A DNA stretch of 64,000 nt from Papaver somniferum (lineage: Eukaryota > Streptophyta > Magnoliopsida > Ranunculales > Papaveraceae): the NCBI RefSeq assembly GCF_003573695.1, contig NC_039361.1, forward strand, positions 133,332,777 to 133,396,776. Direction: 5' to 3'. Below, in pieces: positions 44,227 through 56,137 of this stretch (positions within the stretch are counted from its first letter, which is position 1; the number at the start of each line of letters is the position of its first letter). Position numbers and translations under genes: made by a program. The notes below the pieces were generated by a model that was given only the letters and a program-made list of their open reading frames with translations, was not told the DNA's origin and made no database searches.

Positions 44227-44660
44227 TTATTCCTCCATTGAAGCCTTTGTCTTAGGGAGATAATTATAATCCCATTCAATGGTTACCGGCCACTGTAGAA
44301 TAATAGAAAAGTCACATGTGACTGATATTCTAAAGAAATTGAACTGTTCCATCTTCAAAGTGTTGATTGCTACTTTTGCAAGTCCCCCCAGTTCATCACC
44401 AATGGATTTGAAAAGATCATAACTCCAGTTTTTACGTGGAATACCCCTAGTCTTCACCCATTTCAGTAGCTTACTCATTGCATGTAATGAATAAGATTGG
44501 CTTCCTTAATAGTCTCCTTTCTGGCAAATGATCAGATTTCAAAATGTTGCTTGGATTCACCAAACGTGAAACAAAAACTTGATCTCCATCCTATAATCCT
44601 CCATAAATCTTTCCATCAACTCCCTAAAACCTCTTTTCCTCTTCTATTCTAACCGTACGC
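44227..44660 (-). pseudogene. DUF4283-type LINE ORF1 fragment (minus)
   Basis: LLKWVKTRGIPRKNWSYDLF followed by KSIGDELGGLAKVAINTL matches the strongly conserved second half of DUF4283 ORF1 proteins (V..RG.P...W....F..IGD..GGL). Upstream to 44660 are degraded frames. No zinc knuckle seen. Confidence 0.55.
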
Positions 44661-45425
44661 CTCTCAAGTTCCCTACGATTTTTACTGAGATACAAAAAAT
44701 CTTTCGATCAAGGTATATGGTTTTCGCCTATCCTCTCTCCTTCTCTCTCATCTCCTCTCCATCTCACGGGTGTAATATTAAAATCGAATGAATTTCAGAT
44801 CCAGTGCGGGTGTTAGTTTTAAAAATCGTCTGTCACCCTAATCCATTAGGTGAAGGGTATTAGTAGAATCTTTGAAAAATGTAGGATTAATTTCAATGAG
44901 ATTTAAATCACTTTGTGTGTAGGTGTATTTAGGTATGTATTAGTTTATTAGGATTTTTTGTGTTCATGTAATAAGGGGTTACTAACCAGAAATTAAAACT
45001 ATTTTTAAAATATATTTTTTAGTTATAACATCATTTTTATTAAATAATAATTAAAAAAAAAAACTTTCATTAGATCCACTCGCATCAGATTCACCCATCC
45101 GCAAATCCATTAGATACTAGATTGGACGCAACTGACTCACTTAAAATCTGGCATATATTGGTTGGGATGTGGATATGGTAGAACCCAATTGTTCACATCC
45201 ACTACAACAAAGACCTTCGAGCTCGTCAACTCAATTCGACCGGTCAAAAGACGTTTTAACCACGAAGAATTTGATTAATTCAATATAAACATTAATTAAT
45301 AGACATTAGTCAAACAATAATATGGAAATGAAGTAGTAACATTACGAAAATGCAGGAGATACTAAAAATACCCTCCTTTTTCTTTCGGAAACCTGTATGG
45401 ACAAAACTTAACACAATTGAAAGTA
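44661..45425. other. No gene recognised
   Basis: Pyrimidine-rich (44720-44765), then AT-rich, with a poly-A run near 45050. No domain, inverted ends or tandem repeat found. Confidence 0.4.
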
Positions 45426-47605
45426 GACCAACTTAATGATCCTTGAAAATATGTATAGAGTTAATATCTCAACCTCTACTCAATCAGTATGTATATGGAC
45501 ACAAGGTTCGCGAACCTGATTGTTAAGCAGAGTACTTGAATGACCTCAAAAATCAATATCCAAGATAAGAATTCTGCCAAGTGATTAAACTTGTTATCTA
45601 TCTTTCAAGATACGAATTCTACAAGAAACTAGTCTCGTAGTCGATTACAACTAAGTGGATTTATCTACTTAGATTGAATAGATACAAACCTGTGTAAATC
45701 CAATTATAAAGATAAACAATATAATGTGGAAAAGGAAAAACACAAGACACCAAAAATTTTGTTAACGAGGAAACGCAATAGCAGAAAAACCCCGAGACCT
45801 CGTCCAGATTGAACAACACACTATATTAAGCGGCTACAGACACTAGCCTATTATCAGACTTCATACAGGAATGAAGTTGAGACCGAATCCACCCTCTAAG
45901 AGATTCAGTTACAGTCATGCTCATTACGTATGTTGATCCTCGCAAGGTTCTATGCACTTGATTCCCTTAGATAACGTCCTTTACAGCCTAAGAGTTGATG
46001 CATCCTAAGTGAAGACTTTTGATACCAATCTGCCTCTAACAGATAAGCCTATTTGATTTCTGTTTAGATCAAAGTTCAAGGTGTGGAAATATGTTTGCAA
46101 TAGCAAGCTAGCAAACCTCACAACTCCGGAACTTACGACTCCCGAAGAGCAGCCTAGATTTTTAACCACCTCTTAAGAACAATCGTTGAAATATTAACTA
46201 AGATCAGTATTTAGATATCTATCTTGATGAATCACAAAGCCTGAGACGAAGAAAACTTTGTTATTACAATTAATCTTGCCTTAAAGAGATTACGAAAACC
46301 TCAATAATAGAAAGCAAGATCAGGATTCACGAACTATCAAGGTAAAGATAGTCGGACTTGGCTTCATGAATCCCCAAGCGAAGTCTTTTTAGTCGTAGAC
46401 CTACAAGGTAAATAGAGGCGACTCTAGAATCAACTAGGACACAAAGCGTCAAGGAGTGATTTTCCCAGTTGACAGAGATGCTCGAATTATAGTTTTCAAA
46501 GACCGGGCTTAGCTTAGAATTTAATCTAAGATAACTTGAGAATCAAGCAAACAAAATAGGTCTTCAAACTATAATAGAATACTATACACATAGGTTCGGT
46601 TATTGAACCGTTTATAATGACTAATCGGTTTGGAAAGTTAGTCAAAGAACTAAAAACTACTTGATATTCATTTAAACACCTAAGAAATTAATCATGATTC
46701 AAACACATAAGTGTTTAATAAATCAATAAAGTCTTAGAAGTGTATAAGAGAGTTCTATCAATGCTAAACTTATTAAAATAATAATTCTTTGAGCATCTTC
46801 TAAACATTACCGGGACAGTTGGTACAAAGGTTTGCCAACCGTAGGGATTGTTCACGAGTCAGGGTGCTATGGTTTGTGAACCACGTTCACAAACCCTACT
46901 AGACTACCGAACTCAGTTGACCTCGGTTCGTGAACCGGGTTCGCCAACTGCTAGCCAATTAATCCAACTTATAAAATCAGTCTCAGCACGATTCACCAAC
47001 TTATTTCATGAACTATTCCCAACTGAACGTGTGGTTTCCGAACTGGTTCGCCAACCTTACTATATTTTTGAATCTCAGATATTTATGATTTGCAAACTGA
47101 GTTCGCCAACCTACCCTGAGTAGAAATTCAGTAAGTTCATATTTCTATCCTTTGATGTTTGAAACATTCCCAAGTGATATAATCATTTGGATGGGAAATT
47201 TTTCAATTGATCCACAGATTAATTCATAGAACTAATATTGTTAAGGACCTTTGAACATTCAATTGCTAAATCATAGTTCAGAGATTTTTCACAAGACAAG
47301 CTTGACTCGAAACATCTTCTTTGTTAATCTACTATAAGTCATACGACATAGTCTTAATAGATATAATGATGTTATATTGAGTAAAATAGAATGGTTCAGT
47401 CTTCACATACCTGATACAGAAGTTCTCCAAATGTATTCGTCAATCTTCAGTTTTCAAGAGTGATCACTGATACTCAACTACAATTTTTACTTATTCGAAA
47501 CTTGATTTAGTAGACTAGAAATCAAGATTTTTGATCACCTAACATTGAAAACAAGCTTGAGATAGAAAAGCTTGTGAGTTCGACCGAGCAATTGTCTCGA
47601 AAAGT
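45426..47605 (-). mobile_element. Diverged long LTR of the same copia group (LTR D), probably solo
   Basis: Shares the diagnostic block 'tttgttaacgaggaaacgcaatagcagaaaaaccccgagacctcgtccag' type (45757-45812) and the terminal block 'gagttcgaccgagcaattg' (47577-47596) with the LTRs A, B, C and E, in the same minus orientation and spacing. Exact ends and target duplication could not be fixed. No coding region adjoins it. The frame at 46848-47123 is chance and arises from the repeated motif described below. Confidence 0.55.
46580..47125. repeat. Palindromic GGTTCGCGAACC-type motif cluster in LTR D
   Basis: Repeated variants of a short inverted motif: ggttcgtgaaccgggttcgccaac (about 46924), gtttgtgaaccacgttcacaaac (46872), gaactggttcgccaacc (47039). 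A perfect ggttcgcgaacc is at 45505. It occupies the place that holds the ATCGGTTACACC array in LTR A. Confidence 0.5.
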
Positions 47606-48698
47606 TACTATTTGATCGTGTTATTCAGACACCGGACATATAAGAAATCATCCAATTAATATGCAGGGTAAAATAGTGATTTTGTGTCTACACACTATAA
47701 AGGTAACCAAGATGTTTTTCTGAGCACCTGAATGCCCACATCCAATTGATGGGTGCAATAATAGGTCTCCTTTGGTTTATCACAAAACCAGATCGACATG
47801 AAATACATTTTTCTCTCTTTTTCTTATTTTTTTCTTTCTGATATGTATCTTGTTCTCTGCCACATAAACTGAGAATCATTCACGTCAGTTCTGAAGAAAA
47901 TCGTGAAGTAATTGAATCAATAAAGGTGTTGATAAGATTATAGACCTGAGTTGGTTAGATTTTCTTATTGATTGAACATATGGAAATCATCAAGAATAAG
48001 AATTAGGGTTTCTGGATTTGATTTTAAATTCACTTGGAAATGATGAGTATATTATATTGTTGATAGATTGTGGCTTAAAGGCTTGTTATTAAAATGAGGT
48101 TGTATAGTTGTTTTGATGAAAAATCAAGGAGTTAGGGTTTTGTTTAAAAATCTCCGATGAATCTCAATCGTTGGAAATTGGAATAATAAAGGAGGAGATG
48201 CTGTTATCAATGAACAAGAGATGAAATCTGTATGGTGATATTGATTTAAAAAAAAAGTTGAAATGGGATGGTGATTACACATTCAAGATGATGATGAACA
48301 TTAGTATAGACTTGTTGATGGTAATTCTTGAAGTTGGCGTGGTTTACCATCACAACAGATAGGAATTCTTGTATCTTTCATGTAATCATTAAGTTACTTG
48401 TATATTTCTTGTAATTATTAAGTTTTCATTTAATCTACGAGCAAGATGAGTCTTTGTTATTTTTTAGCATGTTTGAAATTGAATGGGTACGTTGGAAGGA
48501 TATGCGTTGTCTAGTCTCCCGGTGAGGATAACTACATGTGTTCCACACAATTTACTATGTTTAACATGATACTGGAATTACGAGCCATATTATGGGTATA
48601 ATTGTCTCCAATATCGCTAAATAGGGTCTGTGGATAAAGGCGGGACATAATATTATCATAGGGCTGGAATTTGGCTCCAATGTTATTATAATTTAGTG
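47606..48698. other. Unclassified spacer
   Basis: No known element. On the minus strand, 48698-48532 reads openly as LNYNNIGAKFQPYDNIMSRLYPQ and further to a stop, with a protein-like composition but no family I recognise. The five bases before LTR B are TAGTG. Confidence 0.25.
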
Positions 48699-51221
48699 TG
48701 AAATGACGATGGTACCAAGTACACCACAAACTTTTCAATATCAACCTATAAGTATGATACCTTGTGTGATCGTCTATGGACAAAGTCGAGAAAATACAAC
48801 AACAAGGTAATCACTTGATAATAGTTACGGTACAAGACCGATATATTATAGGATCAATATCTAGTGTTTTGGATTAAAGTATAATGCAATTTACTTTATT
48901 ATAACTAAATAATTATAATGCAGAAGTAAATTAAATGACACAACAATATTTTGTTAATGAGGATACCGCAAATGCAAAAAAAACCCAGGACCTAGTCCAG
49001 TTTCGAATACTCTTGGAATTAAGCGGCTATACAAAGACACTACCAACTTCGTGTAGTTGAGACCAAGTAAACTACCCCTAGTTATCTAGTTTCCTTGGTA
49101 TCCCTGCGCCTACAACCAATCTAGTTTCCTCGGAATCCTAAGATAGAGTCCACTATTTTAAGTTGCTTCAGTCTCTCTGAAGACTTTAAGCACTCAACCC
49201 TTTGAATCGTCTTCCAAACAGTAAAGACTAATATGTTTGGTAACCATTCTTCTGTCTTAAGAAGCCACTCCGAGATATATATATTGAGTGTGGCAAACTC
49301 TTTTCTGTTTAAAATCAATTAAAACCCTTTGTCGGGTTTTAGATATTCCAAGATCTGGATTAAACAAGTTAACCATATCAAGTAAAAAAACTACCAGATT
49401 CGGATATTGAAGAGTACCGCCAAATCGTAGCTTGTCGATTTAAATACGACTAGTCAATAATCAGTCTATCGAAGGATAAACCGGATCTAGTCGGATCCTA
49501 GCCGATCAAGTTTGTGCATGAAGAATATCACGAAGATACAAAACCAATAAGAAAAATCTTTTTGTCTCAAATCTTCAATAGTCTTTTGTACATGCACAAT
49601 AATAAACTTGATTCCTGACTAATGATCGATCACGCACAGAATAAAGTCTGTTAATAATTAATGATCATAAGTCAATGTCTCTTGATCAAGTTTGAATGAC
49701 CTTATGTCAGAAGAGAAGGATCTGAAGAATAATCAAGTAGGTGCAAATCAAGAGATAACCACCATTCGATAATCAAATCAATAATCGAAAAATAAAATAA
49801 CAATATGATTCTAGTTTCCCACCAACGGTACTAGTAGACGCTTCTTTATCTCAAAGAAGTCTATAAACTAGAGGACGTAAGAGATTTCGCTTAATTAGGT
49901 TACTCTCATCTTCAAGATAGTATCACAAGAATACTATTAGTCGGCTACACCGAAAACGACAAATATGAAGTTTTCCTAGCTCAGGATGAGTTTGTAAGAA
50001 GAAAAAACTTCATTATTTATAGACCAGGGTAGTTTGGAAACCAAGGAATTTCCATAACCGAAGATATTCAAAAGATATGCAATAAAGCACCTAAATTCAG
50101 TTTTATGACTTCCAACCAATATCCAACTGTACAACCAAAATCTCAATGGACAACTCAATATTTGCTAGAAATTAACTAATATATATTTCCAGAGATATTT
50201 TTTGATTACTGGTAAAACAATACATATTAATTTCGAAAATCTCAAAAGATTATTTATTATTTCGGTTTGGGATCTCACCTTGAGTATCAAGGAATATCTT
50301 TGAACAATTAAGAAATAATAATTTAGCACATGTTCAAATTACTCATTATGTCGACATCTTGAACTTTCCTAATTTGCAAACCTACTTTCCAAATCACACA
50401 AACCCTAAAGTGTACGTGACTTATGGAAATCGGTTTTTCCTACTGGTTCTACCATGATACCTAAAGCAAGTTAGGATTGGTTTTACCTTGACTCCTAATA
50501 TAGGTAGGTATCGGTTCTATCTCGATTCCCAACATAAGCTAGGATAGGTTCTACCTTGATTTCCTATATAGGTTAGGATCGGTCCATACTTAAGATCTTC
50601 AATGAAAACCGAGACCATTATCCTTTTGATTACCTTTCGACTATGAAACAAGTTCATACGTCTACTTCCAACAACTTATGTAATTAAACATAGTTTTCTA
50701 GGTATAAAATCAAACCTATGTTCACTACACAATCTAGTAACGAATTACATAGATTATGTCCATATCGCAATTACAAGTCCAAAAAATAAGCATTATCCTT
50801 CGTAAATCAATATACCATTATAAAGCACTTATCACTATTGATATATTGTTCCTTGACATTTTGATCACAATATGATGATCAAGTCTATTATACTAGAGTT
50901 TCACGTATATAACTTCGCATGTAATGTTTTCAATCAAAAACGACTAGAAAGCTAATGATATAGAAATGGAAACAAGTCAAGTCATGTATTACTAACCTTA
51001 AGTGGAAGTATGATGTTATCGTCTTTGTCGATACGTCTTCGGAATCTTCAGGTCTTCAGAGCAATACTTGTATATCTCAACATTTCTAGACGTCCTAGGC
51101 TAACCTAACGAAGTTGACTCTAATAATCTAATCAAGCGACTTATGAGTTTTGATACTAAAATATGACAACCAACCATGAAATACCAACGCTTGGTGGGTT
51201 TGACCGAGCAGTGCTCTAAAA
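48699..51221 (-). repeat. LTR B: 3' LTR of Sirevirus-like copia element 1
   Basis: 2523 bp on the minus strand. Left end TGAAATGACGATGG; right end reads tgctctaaaa (the reverse complement of a TGTTAGAGCA-type start, with one base changed). Very similar throughout to LTR C once C's inserted solo LTR is removed. Adjoins a polypurine tract at its right. Confidence 0.85.
50440..50600 (-). repeat. Minisatellite in LTR B
   Basis: Three to four units of about 38-42 bp, 'aggatcggttctaccttgat' then 'tcccaatataggtt', in the position equivalent to the arrays in LTRs A, C (about 59935-60090) and E. Confidence 0.6.
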
Positions 51222-51236
51222 AACTCCCCCTTTCTC
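51222..51236 (-). other. Polypurine tract next to LTR B
   Basis: The minus strand reads GAGAAAGGGGGAGTT directly before the 3' LTR. Further purine tracts lie upstream, at 51421-51426, 51514-51524 and 52257-52266. Confidence 0.75.
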
Positions 51237-52394
51237 AATTTTAGTGACAAAACTCTATTACACATGGAAAATACACGAATTAAAAGATACAGATATTACA
51301 TTACATAACATTCTGTTAACTCATTCTTCATACGCTTGATTCCAAGTTTCAACAGCTCATAACCTGCACATATTCAAAATAAATGTTGTTGTTGACGCAT
51401 TTGAATAACAAAAGCTTTAGTCCCCCTAAAGGAAAGCTAGGTAGATATTAAATCTGAACCTATTTGTTAATCCTATTTTGTAGTATGCAATACTACACAT
51501 CAAGATGTTATGTTTCCCCCCCTTAGTCTGTGCTATACTATCTCGTTAGATATACACTTTTCAATACGTATATCCTTTCTCAGTGATTGTAAATCACCCG
51601 TATACCAGTATACTCCATATAATTCTTCCCTTGTTTGTCAAAAAAATGATAAAGACATGAAAGATTAAAAGAGCAAACCGAAAGGATATACAAGTTCATG
51701 AGAACTCATATAACCTGTTAGAGTTATGCATGAAGGTCTAACATACCATTTTAGATAAGCAATACTAGAACCGAAACTACCTAAATAATTTTTTTAAAAC
51801 CTTCTCAAGGAAACAAATTCCAAAAGCAAATTTTTCTTTGATTTGATAAGTTATAAAAAGAATAAGAATCAACCCCGTTGCTTACCACGATCCAATCATT
51901 CATACATAATTGTACCTCATTTAGCTAAGACAAAACTAGAATAACTAGTTTTCTTATCAAGGATCCGAATGGACTTGAATAATCGTATCTCGATTTGATA
52001 AGCCTAAACTTAGATTAGGATTGACTCAGTTTTTCTTATCAGGAGTCAATTGGACTAAACAATTGAACCTCTCTTAATAGGAAAATGATTATCAAACATA
52101 AACTAAATCATTACCTAACACTTCGATATGACAAACTAGGATATGGATATATCAACTTTTCATATCATGAAAGATTATCAGAATAATTCTTCCATCGTTT
52201 TCCACAACCACTCTCCCCACAAAGATATATCGTTTAAGCACCAGTTCAATATAGAACTCTCCCCCTGTGATTTGTTATTCCCTGCAAGACAAAATAATAA
52301 CAAACAAGAGAAACTTTACCAGAGAAAGGCCAACACAGTCTTAGCTTTTATGTTGCCAATGTTGAAGGATATAACTAAAACTCGAAGAAATTAA
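51237..52394 (-). other. 3' non-coding interior of Sirevirus-like element 1
   Basis: About 1.15 kb between the pol end and the polypurine tract. In some Sireviruses this place holds an extra ORF; none is readable here on the minus strand. Additional C-runs on the plus strand are extra polypurine tracts. Closely matched by 60754-61901 in the second copy. Confidence 0.6.
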
Positions 52395-52990
52395 TGCCTT
52401 TGACGATGCCAATAGACTTTCAAATATTTTCGAAGGTTGCACTGTCTAGTGGTTTGGTGAGAATGTCAGCCAATTGTCGTTCAGAGGGTACATATTCGAG
52501 TTTAATAATCCAATTTTCATAAAATTCTTGAATAAAGTGATGTCAAATATCAATATGTTTAGTACGAGAATGTTCTTCATGATTTTATGTCAGTTGAATA
52601 ACACCGGAATTATCACATAGAATACTCATAGTTTGGATATTAATGCCATAATCAATGAGCATCTGTTTCATCCATAATAGTTGAGTACAACAAGTACCTG
52701 CAACAATGTATTCTGCTTCGCAAGTTGAAATATACTGCGAATTCTGTTTCTTGTTATGTCATGCAACTAAAATTCCAACCAACATAAAAGCAACCACAAG
52801 AAGTACTTTGTCGATCTTCCACGCATCCTGCCCAATCAACATCTGAATAAGAAATCAGAGGGTTATTGGTATCCGTAGAATAAGATAAACCGTAGTCAGC
52901 GGTTCCTTTGACATATTGTAGGATCCTTTTTACAACTTTTAGATGTGACTCTTTGGATTTGCTTGAAACCTTGCGCATCATCCCACACTG
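52395..52990 (-). pseudogene. Copia RNase H and pol C-terminus, element 1
   Basis: Minus strand: SKESHLKVVKRILQYVKGTADYG (about 52950-52890), SDVDWAGCVEDRQSTSCGCFYVG (52840-52770; the first active-site Asp is within DVDW), then QLLWMKQM near 52680, CDNSGVIQL near 52610, HSRTKHIDI near 52560 and QLADILTKPLD near 52480. Stops and shifts occur near 52754, 52590 and 52550. Removes template RNA during cDNA synthesis. Confidence 0.75.
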
Positions 52991-53830
52991 AAAGCAATAT
53001 ATGGTATAGTTGCAGTAAGATACAACAGACTTCCAATCATGGAACGGTACAGTTTCTAGTCAACAAATCTTTCATTTGAGTTAGATTGAAGCTCTCGAGT
53101 GGTTGGCATTGGTGTGGCCATTGCGTCTTTCATATCAAACTTTACAACCAGGTTTTTGGCATGTTTTTCTTGTGATAAGAAAATATTTTCCCTTTGTTGT
53201 TGGATTTGTAAAACTAAGAAGTATGACAATTCTCCCACATTACTCATTTTAAATTCATTACTCATACGAGTTAGGAACTCATCTGTGATATTTTTAGAGG
53301 TTGGTCCGTCGACGATACCGTCAACATATATTTGTGCAACTAGAATGTTTTTACCACTCCATTTGGTAAATATAATTTATCTGCACCTCCTCCAGAGAAT
53401 CCTCTTCGAAGAAAAAGGATGTTAATTTATCATACCAGGATCTTGGAGTTTGTTTTAGGCCATAAAGTGCCTTATTGAGCTTAAGCACATGATCCATAAA
53501 TTAAAGATCCTCAAATCCTTTGGTTTGAGCAAAAAAAATCTCTTCTTTTAAATGTCCATTAAGAATTGCAGACTTAATATTCATTTGAAAGAGTTGATCT
53601 TATGGTTACAAGCGTAAGTAAGTAAAAGTCTAATAGATTGTAAACGAGCTACAAGAGCAAAAGTTGTATCAAAATCTATACTTTCTATTTGCGAATATCC
53701 TTGAGCAACAAGTCTGACCTTGTTTCGAACAATAGTTTCATATTCTTCAGTCTTGTTTTTGAAGATCCATTTCGTACCAACAATGTTAATTCCCTCTGGT
53801 CTTGGTACTCGTTCTCATACTCACTGTCTT
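52991..53830 (-). pseudogene. Copia reverse transcriptase, element 1
   Basis: Minus strand: a TKWIFKNKTEEY-type start near 53775, VLKLNKALYGLKQ near 53480, RSWYDKL near 53430, and the catalytic box at 53317-53328 reading YVDG instead of YVDD. Then SNVGELSYFLVLQIQQQRENIFLSQ near 53250-53180. Loss of the second Asp would abolish polymerisation. Several stops and shifts. Confidence 0.8.
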
Positions 53831-54379
53831 TCAAATTGGTTGAGTTCCTCATGAATTGAGTTTACCCAAGAAGGATCATCTAAGTATTTTTCAACATTCT
53901 TTGGTTCTATGGATGAGAGAAAGCAAGTACAATAACACACATTCTGAAGTTGTCCACGAGTCACTACTCTAGCGTTTGCATCACCGATGATATTCTATTT
54001 AGAGTATCTCAGATGTACCCATATGAGTTTCACTTTCAGTGTTAGTTGGGATCTCGACAACACTGTCAGTATCATCTTCGTCATCTGGATCACTTATTGT
54101 GGGAACAACAACAAGTTCTTCCTCATCGTGTTTTTCTTTAGATTTATCAACTGTTTCCGAAAGATATAAATCTGTAATAACATGTTTCTCTTGTCTAGAA
54201 TCACGAGTATCATCAATGGACATATTAACAGTTCCATTATGACCTTAGTGCGAAGATTATAGACCTACAAGCACGACTATCTGAAGCATACTCGAGAAAG
54301 ATTCCTTCACCGCTTTTGGAACCAAATTTTCCTCTATGTTCGCTGTCTTTAAGGATGTAGCATTTTCTTCAAAAAACTC

Positions 54380-55220
54380 TTAGATAACCTAGATTAGGTT
54401 TTCTTCCATACCATAATTCATAGGGGTATTAAGCGTTTTTTATCTCAAATATAATGTATTTATGATATAACATGCTGTGAAAATAGCTTCTTCCCAGAAT
54501 GTGAGTGGTAAGTTTTTGTTGTGAAGCATTACTCTAGCCATTTCCTGAATATTTATTCTTTCTTTTAGTAATACCGTTTGAGGCTTAATAGGTGCAGAGA
54601 ATTGATGAGTGATTCCAATATCATTACAATATTCGTAGACTTTTGTATCTTTGAATTTCGTACCACGATCGCTCCTTACTTTCTTAAGTTTACGACCTTG
54701 TTCATTTTGGATTTTATTCACAGTTATCTGAAACTTGTCAATAGTATCATTTTTGTGTTGTAGAAAAGCAACCCAGGTGAAACGAATATAGTCATCAACT
54801 ATCTTTTAAGGCATATCTTTTACATCCAACTGTAGCATGTTGGATATGACCAAATAGATTCATATGTATAAGATAGAGAGGAGCTTTAGTGGTTATATCT
54901 CGAGAAATTTATGTGGAACTTTTGCTCGTTTACACTTTTGAAAGCAACACAGACACCTTCTACCTTAGTATTAATTTTTGGAACACCTCTGACAAGTTCA
55001 AAATTAATGAGATTCCCAAGCATTCTACAGTTGCTATGACCAAATCGTCCATGCCATAAATTAGTTTATTCTACTTTGTCAAGTTACAGTGTAAATTTAA
55101 CCGAATATCAAGTAGATAACATTTATTCATACTTCGTCGCCAACGAAAAATTACCTTTCCAAACTTATCTCCAATTTCACAACCTGTCATATTGAATATA
55201 ACCTTATGACCTTTATCACA
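54380..55220 (-). pseudogene. Copia integrase, element 1
   Basis: Minus strand: a GAG_pre-integrase-like piece with HGRFGHSNC and C..FK (about 55060-54940), then RKLKKVRSDRGTKF near 54690-54650 (an Asp of the DDE core), CNDIGITHQFSAP near 54630-54590 and EEAIFTACYIINTL near 54490. The usual QNGVVERKN box is altered (QTVLLKERIN). The linker at 53999-54223 is acidic and Ser/Thr/Glu-rich, as in copia polyproteins between integrase and RT. Confidence 0.7.
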
Positions 55221-55285
55221 AATTTGACTTGTTGAAATACATAAACAACATCATGAATTTCACGTTTACCTGGTAGTTTGATGGT

Positions 55286-55498
55286 TCATTTCTTGTTGAT
55301 GAGGCAACTGCTTCCATATCCAAAAGTAACCGATCCTCCTTTATATTCTTTTGTTTTTATAAACCATGAGAGATCACCTGTCATATGTCTGCTGCACGCA
55401 GTATCCAAGAACCATTGAAATGGGGAGGTGGATTTGAATGCAAAGGCACCCATACAACTTTCAACATAATCAAGTTTCTTAGAGACAACATCATTCAA
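55286..55498 (-). pseudogene. Copia protease, element 1
   Basis: Minus strand: FQWFLDTACSRHMTGD, the active-site segment (DTACS in place of the usual D(S/T)G(C/A)S, so the Gly is an Ala here), then VTFGYGSS. Lies between the zinc knuckle and integrase as expected. Confidence 0.75.
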
Positions 55499-55499
55499 A

Positions 55500-56125
55500 T
55501 TTCTTCTCTGAGATTTAGTCTAGTCTCTAAGCACCCTAAATAGTTGTTGGGCTTGTTTAAACAGAAATTTAACATGACATATTTTCTGATTGAAGGATTT
55601 ACATGACCGTTGAAAGTGTCCACCTTGATTACAGAATAAACAAGATTTCAAACACATGATTGGCATGTGCACAAATCTGTTTAATTCAAAATAAATCTAT
55701 TATGCTTTACATAACGGGCTCCGCGTCTATCACCTGGTTTTCGATAGTCAGTTATCATATTAGAAACAAGGGGATAATCTTTTATTTAGAAACTTTTAAG
55801 ATCCAAGAATTCCCCTTTAACAAGTTTTAATTCGTTCAAAACATTGGTAATTTCTCCAACCAATAGCTTGTTTTATTAAACCTGTTCTTATAAAATTTCT
55901 TGAAGCACAAATTCTCTCTTAGCTGCGTCTTTTAAGTCACTAAGAAGATTATCAATCACTTTCGTCATACTTATATTCTGACGATAAAGTCTTTCAATAT
56001 TTTGAGTGATAATTGATAGAGATTCGTTAAACACTTGGTTTTTTGAATTATGGATTGAAGAATAATCTTCACTTGTAATTTTAAGGAATTCCTTAATGGA
56101 TGTTAAGTCATTTTGTATGAACCTT
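55500..56125 (-). pseudogene. Copia gag remnant, element 1, lacking its N-terminal part
   Basis: Minus strand: a coiled-coil-like stretch (NDLTSIKEFLKI, then SIITQNIERLYRQN) at 56110-55890 and an intact CxxCx4Hx4C knuckle (CLFCNQGGHFQRSC) at about 55640-55600. Only some 490 bp separate the primer site from the knuckle, too little for the usual copia Gag of more than 250 residues before it. The UBN2-type region seems deleted. Confidence 0.65.
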
Positions 56126-56137
56126 GCTCTGATACCA
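56126..56137 (-). other. Primer-binding site TGGTATCAGAGC, element 1
   Basis: Minus-strand exact match to the initiator-tRNA primer site, two bases after the end of LTR C. This shows LTR C is the 5' LTR for the left interior. Confidence 0.9.
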
